From Thermoproteota archaeon (lineage in GTDB: Archaea > Thermoproteota > Thermoprotei > Thermoproteales > Thermocladiaceae), in contig JAADDN010000066.1 of NCBI GenBank assembly GCA_013153895.1, forward strand, positions 1 through 23,523: a stretch of 23,523 nt of DNA. Reading direction: 5' to 3'. The translations under genes were made by a program, and so were the position numbers. Positions 15,641 to 22,525 of the stretch are shown here, in pieces; the stretch's first letter is position 1; each line of letters starts with the position of its first letter. The notes beneath the pieces are model-generated. The model was given only the letters and a program-made list of their open reading frames with translations, was not told the origin of the DNA and searched no databases.

Positions 15641-15662
15641 TAACCTCAACAATAATAAGCTT

Positions 15663-16814
15663 ATGCCAATACCTTCAACATATGTTGCTAAGCTAGCAGA
15701 AGCTATCTATCCCATAATCTCATCTCCTAGCTATGCAGGTGAGGAAGATCTATCCACGATACGTTACAGAGCAGCTAGGGAACTACTCGAGAACTTTCCA
15801 ATAGAGGAACTAGCTAGATATAGGTACCTTCCAGTGTTGGTTAGTGAGACAGGTGAGTTCCTCTACCCAGCCTATATATTAGACACCGCATTTGGAAGCT
15901 ACTGTCTCTTCCTGACAAGACCAAACACAGGAGCAACATATTATTCTACTCTTCCACTCAATCTTCTCCTGACTCTACCACAACTAGGGCTGACATACTA
16001 CCCATGTAAGATATACAGTATACAGCCTAGAGCCTCGTTCGAGAATGTTGAGAAAGCACTACGCTACGTTATACGGCGCGTCGAGCCAATATTCTTATCA
16101 TACGTGGAGCAGTATCCTCTGCAGAACATTGCTAGCGGAATAGTAGGTGAAGCAGCAAATATAGAACCACTACACCTGCTCTATCCAAGCAGGAGAGCTG
16201 GCTTCACAATGAGCAACATCTTTCTTGAACCTATAAGTGAGGTAAAACAGTTCAACCCTATATGGAACCTATTTATACCAGATATCTTACCCAGCCTAGA
16301 ACTAGTAATAGTTTCACCGCCTGCACTGGAGCCTCTAGTTACTGTTCCTAGCAATATGCTCGAGACCTTGTTCCCGAGAGCATCAGTGATCAATGTACCA
16401 GTAGAAGCTAGGTATTATGTTCCTGTAACCAGTAGACTAGGCACGTTAACTAGATACTTGATAGAAAATGCAAGCATTAAGCTTCCTCTACTATACGTAG
16501 AGACGTTAGGGAGAAAAGCGCTTGCTAACCTAGAGCGAGCGTTTATAGAAATCTTATCTAGGTATGAATCAACAATAGAAAAATTAGAAACATATCTAGA
16601 ACCTGCTAATAGGGAGCAAGCAGACAGGTTAATTACTGACCTATGGGAGCTAGCAGCATATTATCCAATAATACTAGTTCCAGTAACCTACGATAAATAT
16701 GTTAATAAGCCTGACCTTGCTAAGATATGTAAGATCTTGGAAGACGTGATCAAGCTGATTAGGAACGTTGAAGCTAGGAGCCCAGTCCTCCTGCTTCAAG
16801 GGTATAACTCTTAG
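15663..16814 (+). CDS. 383-aa member of the unknown paralogue family
   Basis: ATG at 15663. An N-terminal helical part leads to the family beta block at 56-97 (LPVLVSETGEFLYPAYIL ... SYCLFLTRPNTGATYYSTLP), which is then extended by a run of leucines and prolines (LLLTLPQLGLTYYP). A second block near 220-265 is LELVIVSPPALEPLVTVP followed by RYYVPVT. The C-terminus is helical with one strand, YPIILVPVTYD. It is richer in Ala and Pro and in C/G-ending codons than the two genes before it. It is convergent with the 121-aa gene, with only 7 nt between them. Function unknown. Confidence 0.9.
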   Translation: MPIPSTYVAKLAEAIYPIISSPSYAGEEDLSTIRYRAARELLENFPIEELARYRYLPVLVSETGEFLYPAYILDTAFGSYCLFLTRPNTGATYYSTLPLNLLLTLPQLGLTYYPCKIYSIQPRASFENVEKALRYVIRRVEPIFLSYVEQYPLQNIASGIVGEAANIEPLHLLYPSRRAGFTMSNIFLEPISEVKQFNPIWNLFIPDILPSLELVIVSPPALEPLVTVPSNMLETLFPRASVINVPVEARYYVPVTSRLGTLTRYLIENASIKLPLLYVETLGRKALANLERAFIEILSRYESTIEKLETYLEPANREQADRLITDLWELAAYYPIILVPVTYDKYVNKPDLAKICKILEDVIKLIRNVEARSPVLLLQGYNS

Positions 16815-16821
16815 AAATGTA

Positions 16822-17187
16822 TTATTTTGATTTACATTCTTTTTCATTCACTACTGAAGATATTACAAGCTTAGTGATCTTTCTTGCCTGCTCTGTTATA
16901 TCCCTAAGCTTAGAATCAACTGTAAAATGTAGTAGAGGGTCTTCAAGCACTGTGCCGATCCTGATTAGGGTGACTGGATCAAGAATCCTTATCTTATCTC
17001 CATCAATATCAATGATCTTTCCAAGCTTCATATATGTCAAAGCTATCACTACATCCTCTATCTGAGGCACATCTAGTCCATTCCTATGTGCTTCCATGAT
17101 CAATCTCTTCAGCTCTCCTAGGCTTATGATACTGCTCCTCTTCTCTCTATATAATAGAAAGAGAAGGTACTCGACTGGTAGCCTCAT
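16822..17187 (-). CDS. 121-aa protein, possible winged-helix DNA-binding fold
   Basis: ATG at 17187, overlapping the upstream gene's stop as TAATG, with a good Shine-Dalgarno motif in front: the second gene of a coupled pair. The order helix (PVEYLLFLLYRE), helix (SLGELKRLIMEAH), helix (QIEDVVIALTYMKLGKI) and a short hairpin (IDIDGDKIRILDP) is what a winged helix-turn-helix would look like. The C-terminal 40 residues are charged. No close family is recognised. A regulatory role is possible, but its pairing with the Gly/Gln-rich protein upstream would also fit a structural or chaperone role. Confidence 0.85.
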   Translation of the reverse strand: MRLPVEYLLFLLYREKRSSIISLGELKRLIMEAHRNGLDVPQIEDVVIALTYMKLGKIIDIDGDKIRILDPVTLIRIGTVLEDPLLHFTVDSKLRDITEQARKITKLVISSVVNEKECKSK

Positions 17188-17876
17188 TATTTCACCTCTC
17201 TAACTATCTCGAAACCTGTCAATATATTGATCACTGGGCTCCTATATTCTGCAGGCATGTTAAGGTAAAGAACTAGCCTAATCTTCTGTACAGCATTTAG
17301 CACTGCTGAGAGAAGTGTTAACAGTACCCTAAATGTTTCAGGTATCTTCTGAAGCTTACGTAGAACATTATCATCTACCTCCCCCCTAGCAATCATCTGC
17401 AACGCATTTTCAACGTCTATACTTACTTTAGATATATAGTTCTCAAATATTACAATAGCCATCACTGCCAGCCTCATGATCCTGCTCTCTGTCTCTACTC
17501 TAGCCTGCTTAGGATCTATAAAGAGACTCTCACGAGAGAGGAAAGGTCTAGACATTATTGATGAGATGGTCTTATATGTCTCGACCTCAAGCGAGAGCTG
17601 TGTAATTAGATCCGTAAGCTCTGAAGGAACCTGCTTCCCAAGCGACTGCAGCTTGGATATGTCATACTTAGCCTCAGCCTCGATATGAGAGAGAACCTCC
17701 CTAGAGAAGTCGCTTGGATTAATTCTGAAGACTATAGCTGACGGAAGCTGAGGACGACCAGCACCTCCTCTATCACCTCCAAGACCTAGAAATCTTCCTA
17801 ACGTGTCCAGGAGAGAGCCTCCTCCACGTTGTGCCTGTTGAGCTTGCCCTCTATCAACTGCAGCTGCCACGTTCAT
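17187..17876 (-). CDS. 229-aa protein with Gly/Gln-rich N-terminus and helical core
   Basis: ATG at 17876. Residues 1-45 are low-complexity and rich in Gly, Gln, Ala and Arg (QAQQAQRGGGSLLDTLGRFL, then GLGGDRGGAGR), probably flexible. Residues 50-229 look almost all helical, with long amphipathic helices (about 70-105 and 125-215) and no membrane span that I would trust. A TATA-like GTATTTAAGG at 17891-17900 lies rather close to this ATG, so an in-frame GTG at 17870 (third codon) is a possible alternative start. It is translationally coupled to the 121-aa gene. The make-up resembles a scaffold or structural component rather than an enzyme. Not recognised. Confidence 0.87.
   Translation of the reverse strand: MNVAAAVDRGQAQQAQRGGGSLLDTLGRFLGLGGDRGGAGRPQLPSAIVFRINPSDFSREVLSHIEAEAKYDISKLQSLGKQVPSELTDLITQLSLEVETYKTISSIMSRPFLSRESLFIDPKQARVETESRIMRLAVMAIVIFENYISKVSIDVENALQMIARGEVDDNVLRKLQKIPETFRVLLTLLSAVLNAVQKIRLVLYLNMPAEYRSPVINILTGFEIVREVK
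17192..17198 (-). promoter_or_regulatory. Shine-Dalgarno motif for the gene at 17187
   Basis: Minus-strand GAGGTGA, four bases before ATG 17187, complementary to the conserved archaeal 16S rRNA 3' end. It is the only clear one in the window and belongs to a gene inside an operon, as expected where leaderless starts are not possible. Confidence 0.65.
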
Positions 17877-17912
17877 TAAATAGCGCAGCTCCTTAAATAC
17901 ATTATGATCATG

Positions 17913-18224
17913 TTAGAACCTTCCTGACGTTCTTCTTATTAGGTAAGTAATGATTAATATGATTGTTATGCCAAATACTATGAATATGATAAATATAAAT
18001 ATAATGCTCACCATGGGGATACCATAGATGAAGACTGGGCTACCAATAGCAAATATTGAACTAGGTAGAGAACCGTTAACAGACTTGTTCTCCCATGCAA
18101 CACTTGCATATGTGGAACCAAAAAGCAGACTTGCACAAACTAGCGTCAAGGTAATGAAGATAAGTGCAACAAGTCCATAGATAGCTAATCTATACCAGTC
18201 GGGATATGATGCTCTTCTATACAT
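17913..18224 (-). CDS. 103-aa two-span membrane protein
   Basis: ATG at 18224, 28 nt after a TATA box. Two strong membrane spans, about residues 13-35 and 65-95, enclose a 30-residue loop with two N-glycosylation sequons (NKS at 46-48 and NGS at 50-52), as expected if the loop faces outside. The basic N-terminus (YRRAS) and C-terminus (RRTSGRF) would then both be cytoplasmic. The second span is unusually rich in Ile and Phe. No family recognised. It could belong to the same set of envelope proteins as those at 19622-21153. Confidence 0.85.
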   Translation of the reverse strand: MYRRASYPDWYRLAIYGLVALIFITLTLVCASLLFGSTYASVAWENKSVNGSLPSSIFAIGSPVFIYGIPMVSIIFIFIIFIVFGITIILIITYLIRRTSGRF

Positions 18225-18247
18225 GTGAAATAGATCCGCTATAGAAG

Positions 18248-18258
18248 ATTATAAACAT
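18248..18258 (-). promoter_or_regulatory. TATA box for the gene starting at 18224
   Basis: Minus-strand ATGTTTATAAT, centred about 28 nt before ATG 18224. Confidence 0.5.
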
Positions 18259-18301
18259 AAGCAAAAGATTAGACTAGATAGCATAGATAGGGTTTAACAT
18301 A

Positions 18302-18316
18302 CTTTAATAATTAAAG
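18302..18316 (+). promoter_or_regulatory. TATA box for the gene starting at 18333
   Basis: CTTTAATAATTAAAG, a near-perfect palindrome, whose left half is centred 27 nt before ATG 18333. The symmetry means it may also bind a regulator or act in both directions, but the minus-strand gene at 18224 has its own nearer TATA box. Confidence 0.5.
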
Positions 18317-18332
18317 ATATCTTAATCAACTA

Positions 18333-19562
18333 ATGAGAACCCTCAGCTGGAGAACAAGCAAGGAGATGCTGAAAGAGACAGTTGAATTTATACCATATCG
18401 TACAGCTACTGTAAATGAGCAAGCAATGGAAACTATAGCTCGAAATCCCAACCTGCTTCTAGCCCTACTAGATACCTATAATCTGCTAGGTGAGAAGGTT
18501 CCACTTTTAGTAACAGAGAAAAGATGTTTTATACCCATAGCACTAGCAGAGTTGAACAATAATTTATTATACATATTTGAACCAGTTGAACTGCTAGAAC
18601 TAGAACATGGATACTATAAGAGAAGCTACCTCACACCATATATCGCCACGTTAGTAGAGACACCGCGAGGAGATATAGAGCTCTTAAACATAGCAATCAT
18701 AAGCAGATGGACAGGTGAGACCCTTCCTCAGATTAATGCTATTAGATCAATACTAATTCTACCAACATTCTACGAACTAATTAGAAATGGTAAAGATAGA
18801 GCTGAAGAAATAATAAGAAGATCCCTATGTGCACTACTTATACCTCCCTCATCATGGAACGAACTGACAGTTATTTCAGATCTATCGCAGCTAGAGAACA
18901 CTTTGAACAACATAGTTAAATTATTACCAATTAGGTCAATACATATTTTAGATAGACCTGAACGCTGGCTCACTACTAGAATAAATACGTGTGAAAACAG
19001 CAATCTAGAGACACATACTAACCTTGCGGCAGTAGATATCTCTGTAATACCTATCATAGCACCAGCTGATAGAAACTTCTTCATTTTTCCTTCATCTCGA
19101 AGTGGGGAACCAGTAATAGTTCCTGAACATTTGAAGGATAAAGTGCTCTTAGATATATATCTCACACCTAGAACGTTTATCGAAATGTTAGCTGAGTTCT
19201 ATAGAATATTGGGAATTTCAATTCCAAGCACCTTACTAAAACTATTGAAAGAAATATTAGAACAATATGAGACTCCTGTCACTACTTGGGGTCTCATATA
19301 TCTCCTAGATCTCACAAGTACGAGAGCAATCGACGAGATAGCTTCTAAACATCCTGACATACTTCTACTACCAGCCGCAGAAAGGTTGAATAGAGTAAGA
19401 AAAATGGTAGTAATGTTAGATGATGTTGAAAAATTTCTAAGATTCTTCACGATAACTGCTCCAGAAATAGTTAAAGTAGAGAAATATTCTATCCCTATGA
19501 GCAGATACGTTACATGTCTAAGCTTTAAGGGAGATAGGAAAGGAGAAATATATTTAAGATAA
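18333..19562 (+). CDS. 409-aa member of the unknown paralogue family, close to the 12000 gene
   Basis: ATG at 18333 behind a TATA box. Residues 1-82 align along their whole length with residues 1-84 of the 442-aa protein at 12000: the SW start, FIPYRTAT, LLLALLDTY and the beta block KVPLLVTEKRCFIPIALAE (56-74). Further matches are LENTLNNIVKLLPIRSIHIL with LDKLVHDLENILQRLSIHSI, and the block NLAAVDISVIPIIAPADRNF, then FIFPS, with its continuation DIYLTPRTFIEMLAEFYR. This is the clearest paralogue pair in the window, although about 5 kb lies between them. It stands alone between membrane-protein genes on the other strand. Function unknown. Confidence 0.9.
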   Translation: MRTLSWRTSKEMLKETVEFIPYRTATVNEQAMETIARNPNLLLALLDTYNLLGEKVPLLVTEKRCFIPIALAELNNNLLYIFEPVELLELEHGYYKRSYLTPYIATLVETPRGDIELLNIAIISRWTGETLPQINAIRSILILPTFYELIRNGKDRAEEIIRRSLCALLIPPSSWNELTVISDLSQLENTLNNIVKLLPIRSIHILDRPERWLTTRINTCENSNLETHTNLAAVDISVIPIIAPADRNFFIFPSSRSGEPVIVPEHLKDKVLLDIYLTPRTFIEMLAEFYRILGISIPSTLLKLLKEILEQYETPVTTWGLIYLLDLTSTRAIDEIASKHPDILLLPAAERLNRVRKMVVMLDDVEKFLRFFTITAPEIVKVEKYSIPMSRYVTCLSFKGDRKGEIYLR

Positions 19563-19621
19563 TAGAAGAAATATCAAGAAAGAAAGCGAGGTTTGTTATA
19601 ATTTTTGTTCTATGTTTTAGC

Positions 19622-19999
19622 TTAGTATCCTGCTCCTCCTCCTCCTATAGCGAACAGTGACTGTCCTTCTTCACTCATCTTCTTCGCTATTGCTACTAGT
19701 AGCAGTATTACTACGGCTATGACTGATACTATGATCATTATGCCTATCAGCGTCGCGATAGGTGTGAAGAATGCTGATATTGGCGCTAGGAAGTTATATG
19801 TCTGTGGTATTCCCTGTCCAGTCTTGGCAAGTGTCTGATTGATCTCTACAAGTATGTAGTAACCGAAGCCGCCTATCAGCGTGATTATCACAGCCATCAC
19901 TATCACTATCATTATGAGCGTCATTACAGCAGGGCCGCTGTCTCTAACGATGCCTAGTGGCGACATTCCTCCTCCGCCAAAGCCTCCTCTCATTGCCAT
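19622..19999 (-). CDS. 125-aa two-span membrane protein with Gly-rich ends
   Basis: ATG at 19999 (a second in-frame ATG at 19993 is possible). The order is a Gly-rich N-terminus (GGFGGGG, 5-11), a membrane span (about 24-50), a 25-residue loop with an N-glycosylation sequon (NQT, 54-56), a long second span (about 75-105), a short charged segment (KKMSEEGQ) and a Gly-rich end (GGGGAGY). The topology and glycine tails resemble small, abundant membrane-embedded structural proteins of archaeal viruses and cell-surface assemblies, but no family is recognised. Base composition is more GC-rich than the neighbours, which fits strong expression. It shares a TATA region with the divergent gene at 20062. 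Confidence 0.87.
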   Translation of the reverse strand: MAMRGGFGGGGMSPLGIVRDSGPAVMTLIMIVIVMAVIITLIGGFGYYILVEINQTLAKTGQGIPQTYNFLAPISAFFTPIATLIGIMIIVSVIAVVILLLVAIAKKMSEEGQSLFAIGGGGAGY

Positions 20000-20027
20000 A
20001 GTCGTCGAGTGATGTTGAAGAGATCGA

Positions 20028-20036
20028 GTTTATATG
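20028..20036. promoter_or_regulatory. Bidirectional TATA box between 19999 and 20062
   Basis: GTTTATATG, centred 30 nt from ATG 20062 on the plus strand and about 33 nt from ATG 19999 on the minus strand (CATATAAAC). It is the only good TATA-like site in the 62-nt gap. Confidence 0.5.
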
Positions 20037-20061
20037 ACCCCGAGAACGTAATAGTAGTATC

Positions 20062-20733
20062 ATGTCAACATTATGCTTAGCATCATATAGTTATCTTGTT
20101 TCTACGATCCTAAATGTCTACTCTACCGCAGTACTCACGTTATCTCTCTACCTGAGATATGGAACGTTCGCACCCAGCAGACATGTTCTATTGCTGCTGC
20201 TGCTCGCAACGGTGGGTCTAGACGTTAGTCTAGTACTATCAATCGCAGGCGACGTATACATGTTCTACCTAGCGGTAGAGAACCTCCTAGCAATAATCTT
20301 CCTCTTCCAAGAATTTAAAGATAGGTTAAACATTGAGATCGGAGGGAGAAGAAGATTAATACTTGAAGAAGAACTAAAAGATGTGAGCCTAAGAAGCGAG
20401 TTTGCGACCCTAGAAAGAATGGGTATAAATGTAGAACTTCTAGGAGATGCTTCATACATAACAGAGCGAGTAGCATCAGCCCTACTACACCTCATAGCAG
20501 AGTTACGTAACTATGGTGCAAACCCGAACAAGCTCACGATAAATGCTTTCATTGATATAAAAGCTACAATATATGCTCCAGATGGTTCAAGACTAATGCA
20601 AATACAGTTTCTTCCAGGACAGATCACGGTAGTGTGGAACGATAAGAAGCTTCCAAGAAGCGTACTTGACAATATAGCTAACATATTATCCTCCCTGTTT
20701 GGTACTGAAGTAAAACTACAAAAAATGAGTTAA
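20062..20733 (+). CDS. 223-aa membrane protein with a cytoplasmic C-terminal domain
   Basis: ATG at 20062. Residues 1-85 contain three hydrophobic spans (about 8-32, 41-61 and 65-84). They are followed by a charged linker (KDRLNIEIGGRRRLILEEEL) and a soluble alpha/beta domain of about 120 residues (110-223), which has a strand-rich end (FIDIKATIYAPDGSRLMQIQ, then FLPGQITVVW). No known motif is visible. It is followed after 12 nt by another membrane protein on the same strand, so the two probably form an operon. It could anchor or recruit soluble components to the membrane (inference). Confidence 0.87.
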   Translation: MSTLCLASYSYLVSTILNVYSTAVLTLSLYLRYGTFAPSRHVLLLLLLATVGLDVSLVLSIAGDVYMFYLAVENLLAIIFLFQEFKDRLNIEIGGRRRLILEEELKDVSLRSEFATLERMGINVELLGDASYITERVASALLHLIAELRNYGANPNKLTINAFIDIKATIYAPDGSRLMQIQFLPGQITVVWNDKKLPRSVLDNIANILSSLFGTEVKLQKMS

Positions 20734-20745
20734 AATAATATACCT

Positions 20746-21153
20746 ATGGTAACACTATCCACGCTTGGAAAGTTCGTCCTCTACTTTCCAATATTTTATA
20801 GCCTAGTAATCACAGCAATATCTGTTGTTTTCCTAGCTATAGGACTACCACCACCTGTCCAGATAGCTAATACTCCACTATTCACGGAAATATTTAAGAA
20901 AGCGTGGGATGCAGTAGCAACATACGGCTACATACCGCAATCACTTGCTGGCGCAGTATATAGTGCAACATTTTTCACAATACTATTAAGCTTCGCAATA
21001 CCGTTCTCGTCAATGTTAATGACACTGACAAAACTGATGGGTGCGCCATACTATATCGTGCTTGGAGCATGGATAGTTGGACTGTTCCTAGATGCTGCAA
21101 GGTACATATATATACTGAGCAAGCTGCTTGGACTAGGAGCACCACCATTATAA
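20746..21153 (+). CDS. 135-aa three-span membrane protein
   Basis: ATG at 20746, 12 nt after the preceding stop, with no Shine-Dalgarno motif. Three hydrophobic spans are predicted by eye, about residues 10-33, 67-95 and 99-125. Residues 34-66 (PPPVQIANTPLFTEIFKKAW ...) form an amphipathic connection. The C-terminus ends LGLGAPPL. The general look (small, Gly/Ala/Pro-rich, several spans) resembles the other membrane proteins of this block. No family recognised. Its last 6 nt overlap the convergent gene that ends at 21148. Confidence 0.87.
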   Translation: MVTLSTLGKFVLYFPIFYSLVITAISVVFLAIGLPPPVQIANTPLFTEIFKKAWDAVATYGYIPQSLAGAVYSATFFTILLSFAIPFSSMLMTLTKLMGAPYYIVLGAWIVGLFLDAARYIYILSKLLGLGAPPL

Positions 21154-21708
21154 TTCCACAAGCTCAACACATAGATCACCAAAACAAGCCCACACATCGA
21201 CCCTGAGAACAGCATCAGCGACCTTAGGAGCAGTAAGACTAATCAGACAATGTGGAACATATCTCCCAACCGTGACACTAAGCATATATATAGACTCATC
21301 ATCTCTCTCCGAGACATCCTTAACAATATTAGGAACTAAATCGAGAGGAACAGGCTCAAGCAGACTAAGAAGAATTAAGCTCTGTATTAACCTCATTCTC
21401 ACGTTCTCGTTCCTATAAGTAACATATTCCTCAACCAGTCTATGAAGATCCAGTTCAATACCTAGTTCAGCACCCACCCTGATCTTCTCAATCTTCTCAA
21501 CATGAGGTAACAGCTTTCTCAAACGTCTGATCCTGTTTCTCAACTTCTCAACAACCTGCCTATATGGGTAGAATAAGCCAAGCACCTCTCTCCCATATAG
21601 ATCATAGTTCTCTGATAGATAGGTAATGGGGATAGGAAAACTGTGACTTGCCCTAGAAGTAGCATATGTTAGTGCTAGCAGGGTCTCTATATCTGTAAGC
21701 TTCCACAT
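21148..21708 (-). CDS. 186-aa protein of unknown function
   Basis: ATG at 21708, 22 nt inside the end of the 144-aa gene, in another frame, so the two are translated from one transcript. Residues 50-125 are basic and helical (RQVVEKLRNRIRRLRKLLPH, possibly coiled coil). The C-terminal 60 residues look beta-rich and hydrophobic (MLSVTVGRYVPHCLISLT ... VDVWACFGDLCVELVEL). The stretch FPIPITYLSENYDLYGREVL (24-43) may be a degenerate form of the beta block in the large paralogues, but I am not confident. Function unknown. Confidence 0.83.
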   Translation of the reverse strand: MWKLTDIETLLALTYATSRASHSFPIPITYLSENYDLYGREVLGLFYPYRQVVEKLRNRIRRLRKLLPHVEKIEKIRVGAELGIELDLHRLVEEYVTYRNENVRMRLIQSLILLSLLEPVPLDLVPNIVKDVSERDDESIYMLSVTVGRYVPHCLISLTAPKVADAVLRVDVWACFGDLCVELVEL

Positions 21709-22121
21709 CTGTAAATTAACTCACATTCCTCTCCAATACAAATCTTTCCTCTACGAGTCAGAGCAAACATCTGGGGGCACCTATAGGCTTCATATAAAAT
21801 TATTATTCTGCCGCCACAGGTCACGATCAGATTATGCTTGTCTATGCTTATACGACACTTAGATAAGTATAGGTTTGAGAAGGCTGACCTAATACAGCTC
21901 TCTACACTATATCCATACCCCATACACATGTAGATGTCTCTAGTTATTCCACCCATAATAATGTACCTATTAGCAACATATGAGAGATAGCGAGTAGATG
22001 GATGAGCCTTCCTGACAAGCATCACGACCTGGTCAATACATGTGCCAGCGCTCTCACTACTGAGAAACAAGAGTAATAGAATGCTCCTATCATCAACATT
22101 TTCCTCCAATCTACGAATCAC
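21687..22121 (-). CDS. 144-aa cysteine-rich protein of unknown function
   Basis: Starts at GTG 22121, placed 26 nt from a TATA-like box; no ATG is available in frame near the start. It has nine cysteines in 144 residues, far more than other proteins here. The later ones are CGG, RCP, ICIGEEC and RCG in a beta-rich C-terminal half. The spacing does not match a zinc ribbon I know, and in hyperthermophilic crenarchaea disulfides are as likely as metal ligands. The N-terminal half is helical. It overlaps the 186-aa gene downstream. The pair could be a split relative of the large family (speculative). Confidence 0.82.
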   Translation of the reverse strand: MIRRLEENVDDRSILLLLFLSSESAGTCIDQVVMLVRKAHPSTRYLSYVANRYIIMGGITRDIYMCMGYGYSVESCIRSAFSNLYLSKCRISIDKHNLIVTCGGRIIILYEAYRCPQMFALTRRGKICIGEECELIYRCGSLQI

Positions 22122-22154
22122 ATTAAAATAAGTTCAACACCTATTAAAATATAT
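22122..22154. promoter_or_regulatory. Two facing TATA boxes between 22121 and 22153
   Basis: The 31-nt gap between two divergent starts holds two boxes. ATTAAAATAAG (22122-22132) is centred 26 nt before ATG 22153. ATATTTTAATAG, read on the minus strand at about 22141-22152, is centred 26 nt before GTG 22121. Each box therefore abuts the other gene's start codon, so the two transcripts should compete. Confidence 0.5.
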
Positions 22155-22449
22155 GTATCAAACATATAGGAGAGATAGAAGAACAGCAATAATATTTCTA
22201 ATAATATTAAGCCTAGCAGGATCGATCATACTACTAATAATTGAAACACTGCTCTACCTCGCACTCGGAGGCTCAATTATAGCACACGTAGTTATAGACA
22301 TATTATCAATACTATATGTTATTGGAGGAACATTAATGCTGAGTAGAATACTTGAAGACGCGGGATACGAGAGAACTAGAGCACTAAAAAGAACTTTCCT
22401 ACTCCTCTTAATACAGACACTTATAATACTTGGAGCATTATACATTTAA
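22153..22449 (+). CDS. 98-aa three-span membrane protein
   Basis: ATG at 22153, leaderless by its TATA box. A basic N-terminus (YRRDRR) precedes three hydrophobic spans, about residues 12-33, 36-62 and 79-98. The connection between spans 2 and 3 is charged (RILEDAGYERTRALKR). By the positive-inside rule the N-terminus and this loop are cytoplasmic. No family recognised. It differs from the interrupted three-span protein at 2553/4569 in sequence. Confidence 0.83.
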   Translation: MYQTYRRDRRTAIIFLIILSLAGSIILLIIETLLYLALGGSIIAHVVIDILSILYVIGGTLMLSRILEDAGYERTRALKRTFLLLLIQTLIILGALYI

Positions 22450-22525
22450 TAGCAGACTTAAACTATCATTATCCCAATTATCTGCTAGCAGTAGAGTAAA
22501 AAAGAAGTATAGAAGAATAAATAAC

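Noticed and set aside
16817..17065. An 82-codon plus-strand open frame.
   Set aside because: It is antisense to the 121-aa gene, which is coupled to its upstream partner and has a Shine-Dalgarno motif. The plus-strand frame has no comparable support.
18770..19165. A 131-codon minus-strand open frame.
   Set aside because: It is antisense to the 409-aa paralogue, whose relationship to the 12000 gene runs through this region and shows which strand is coding.
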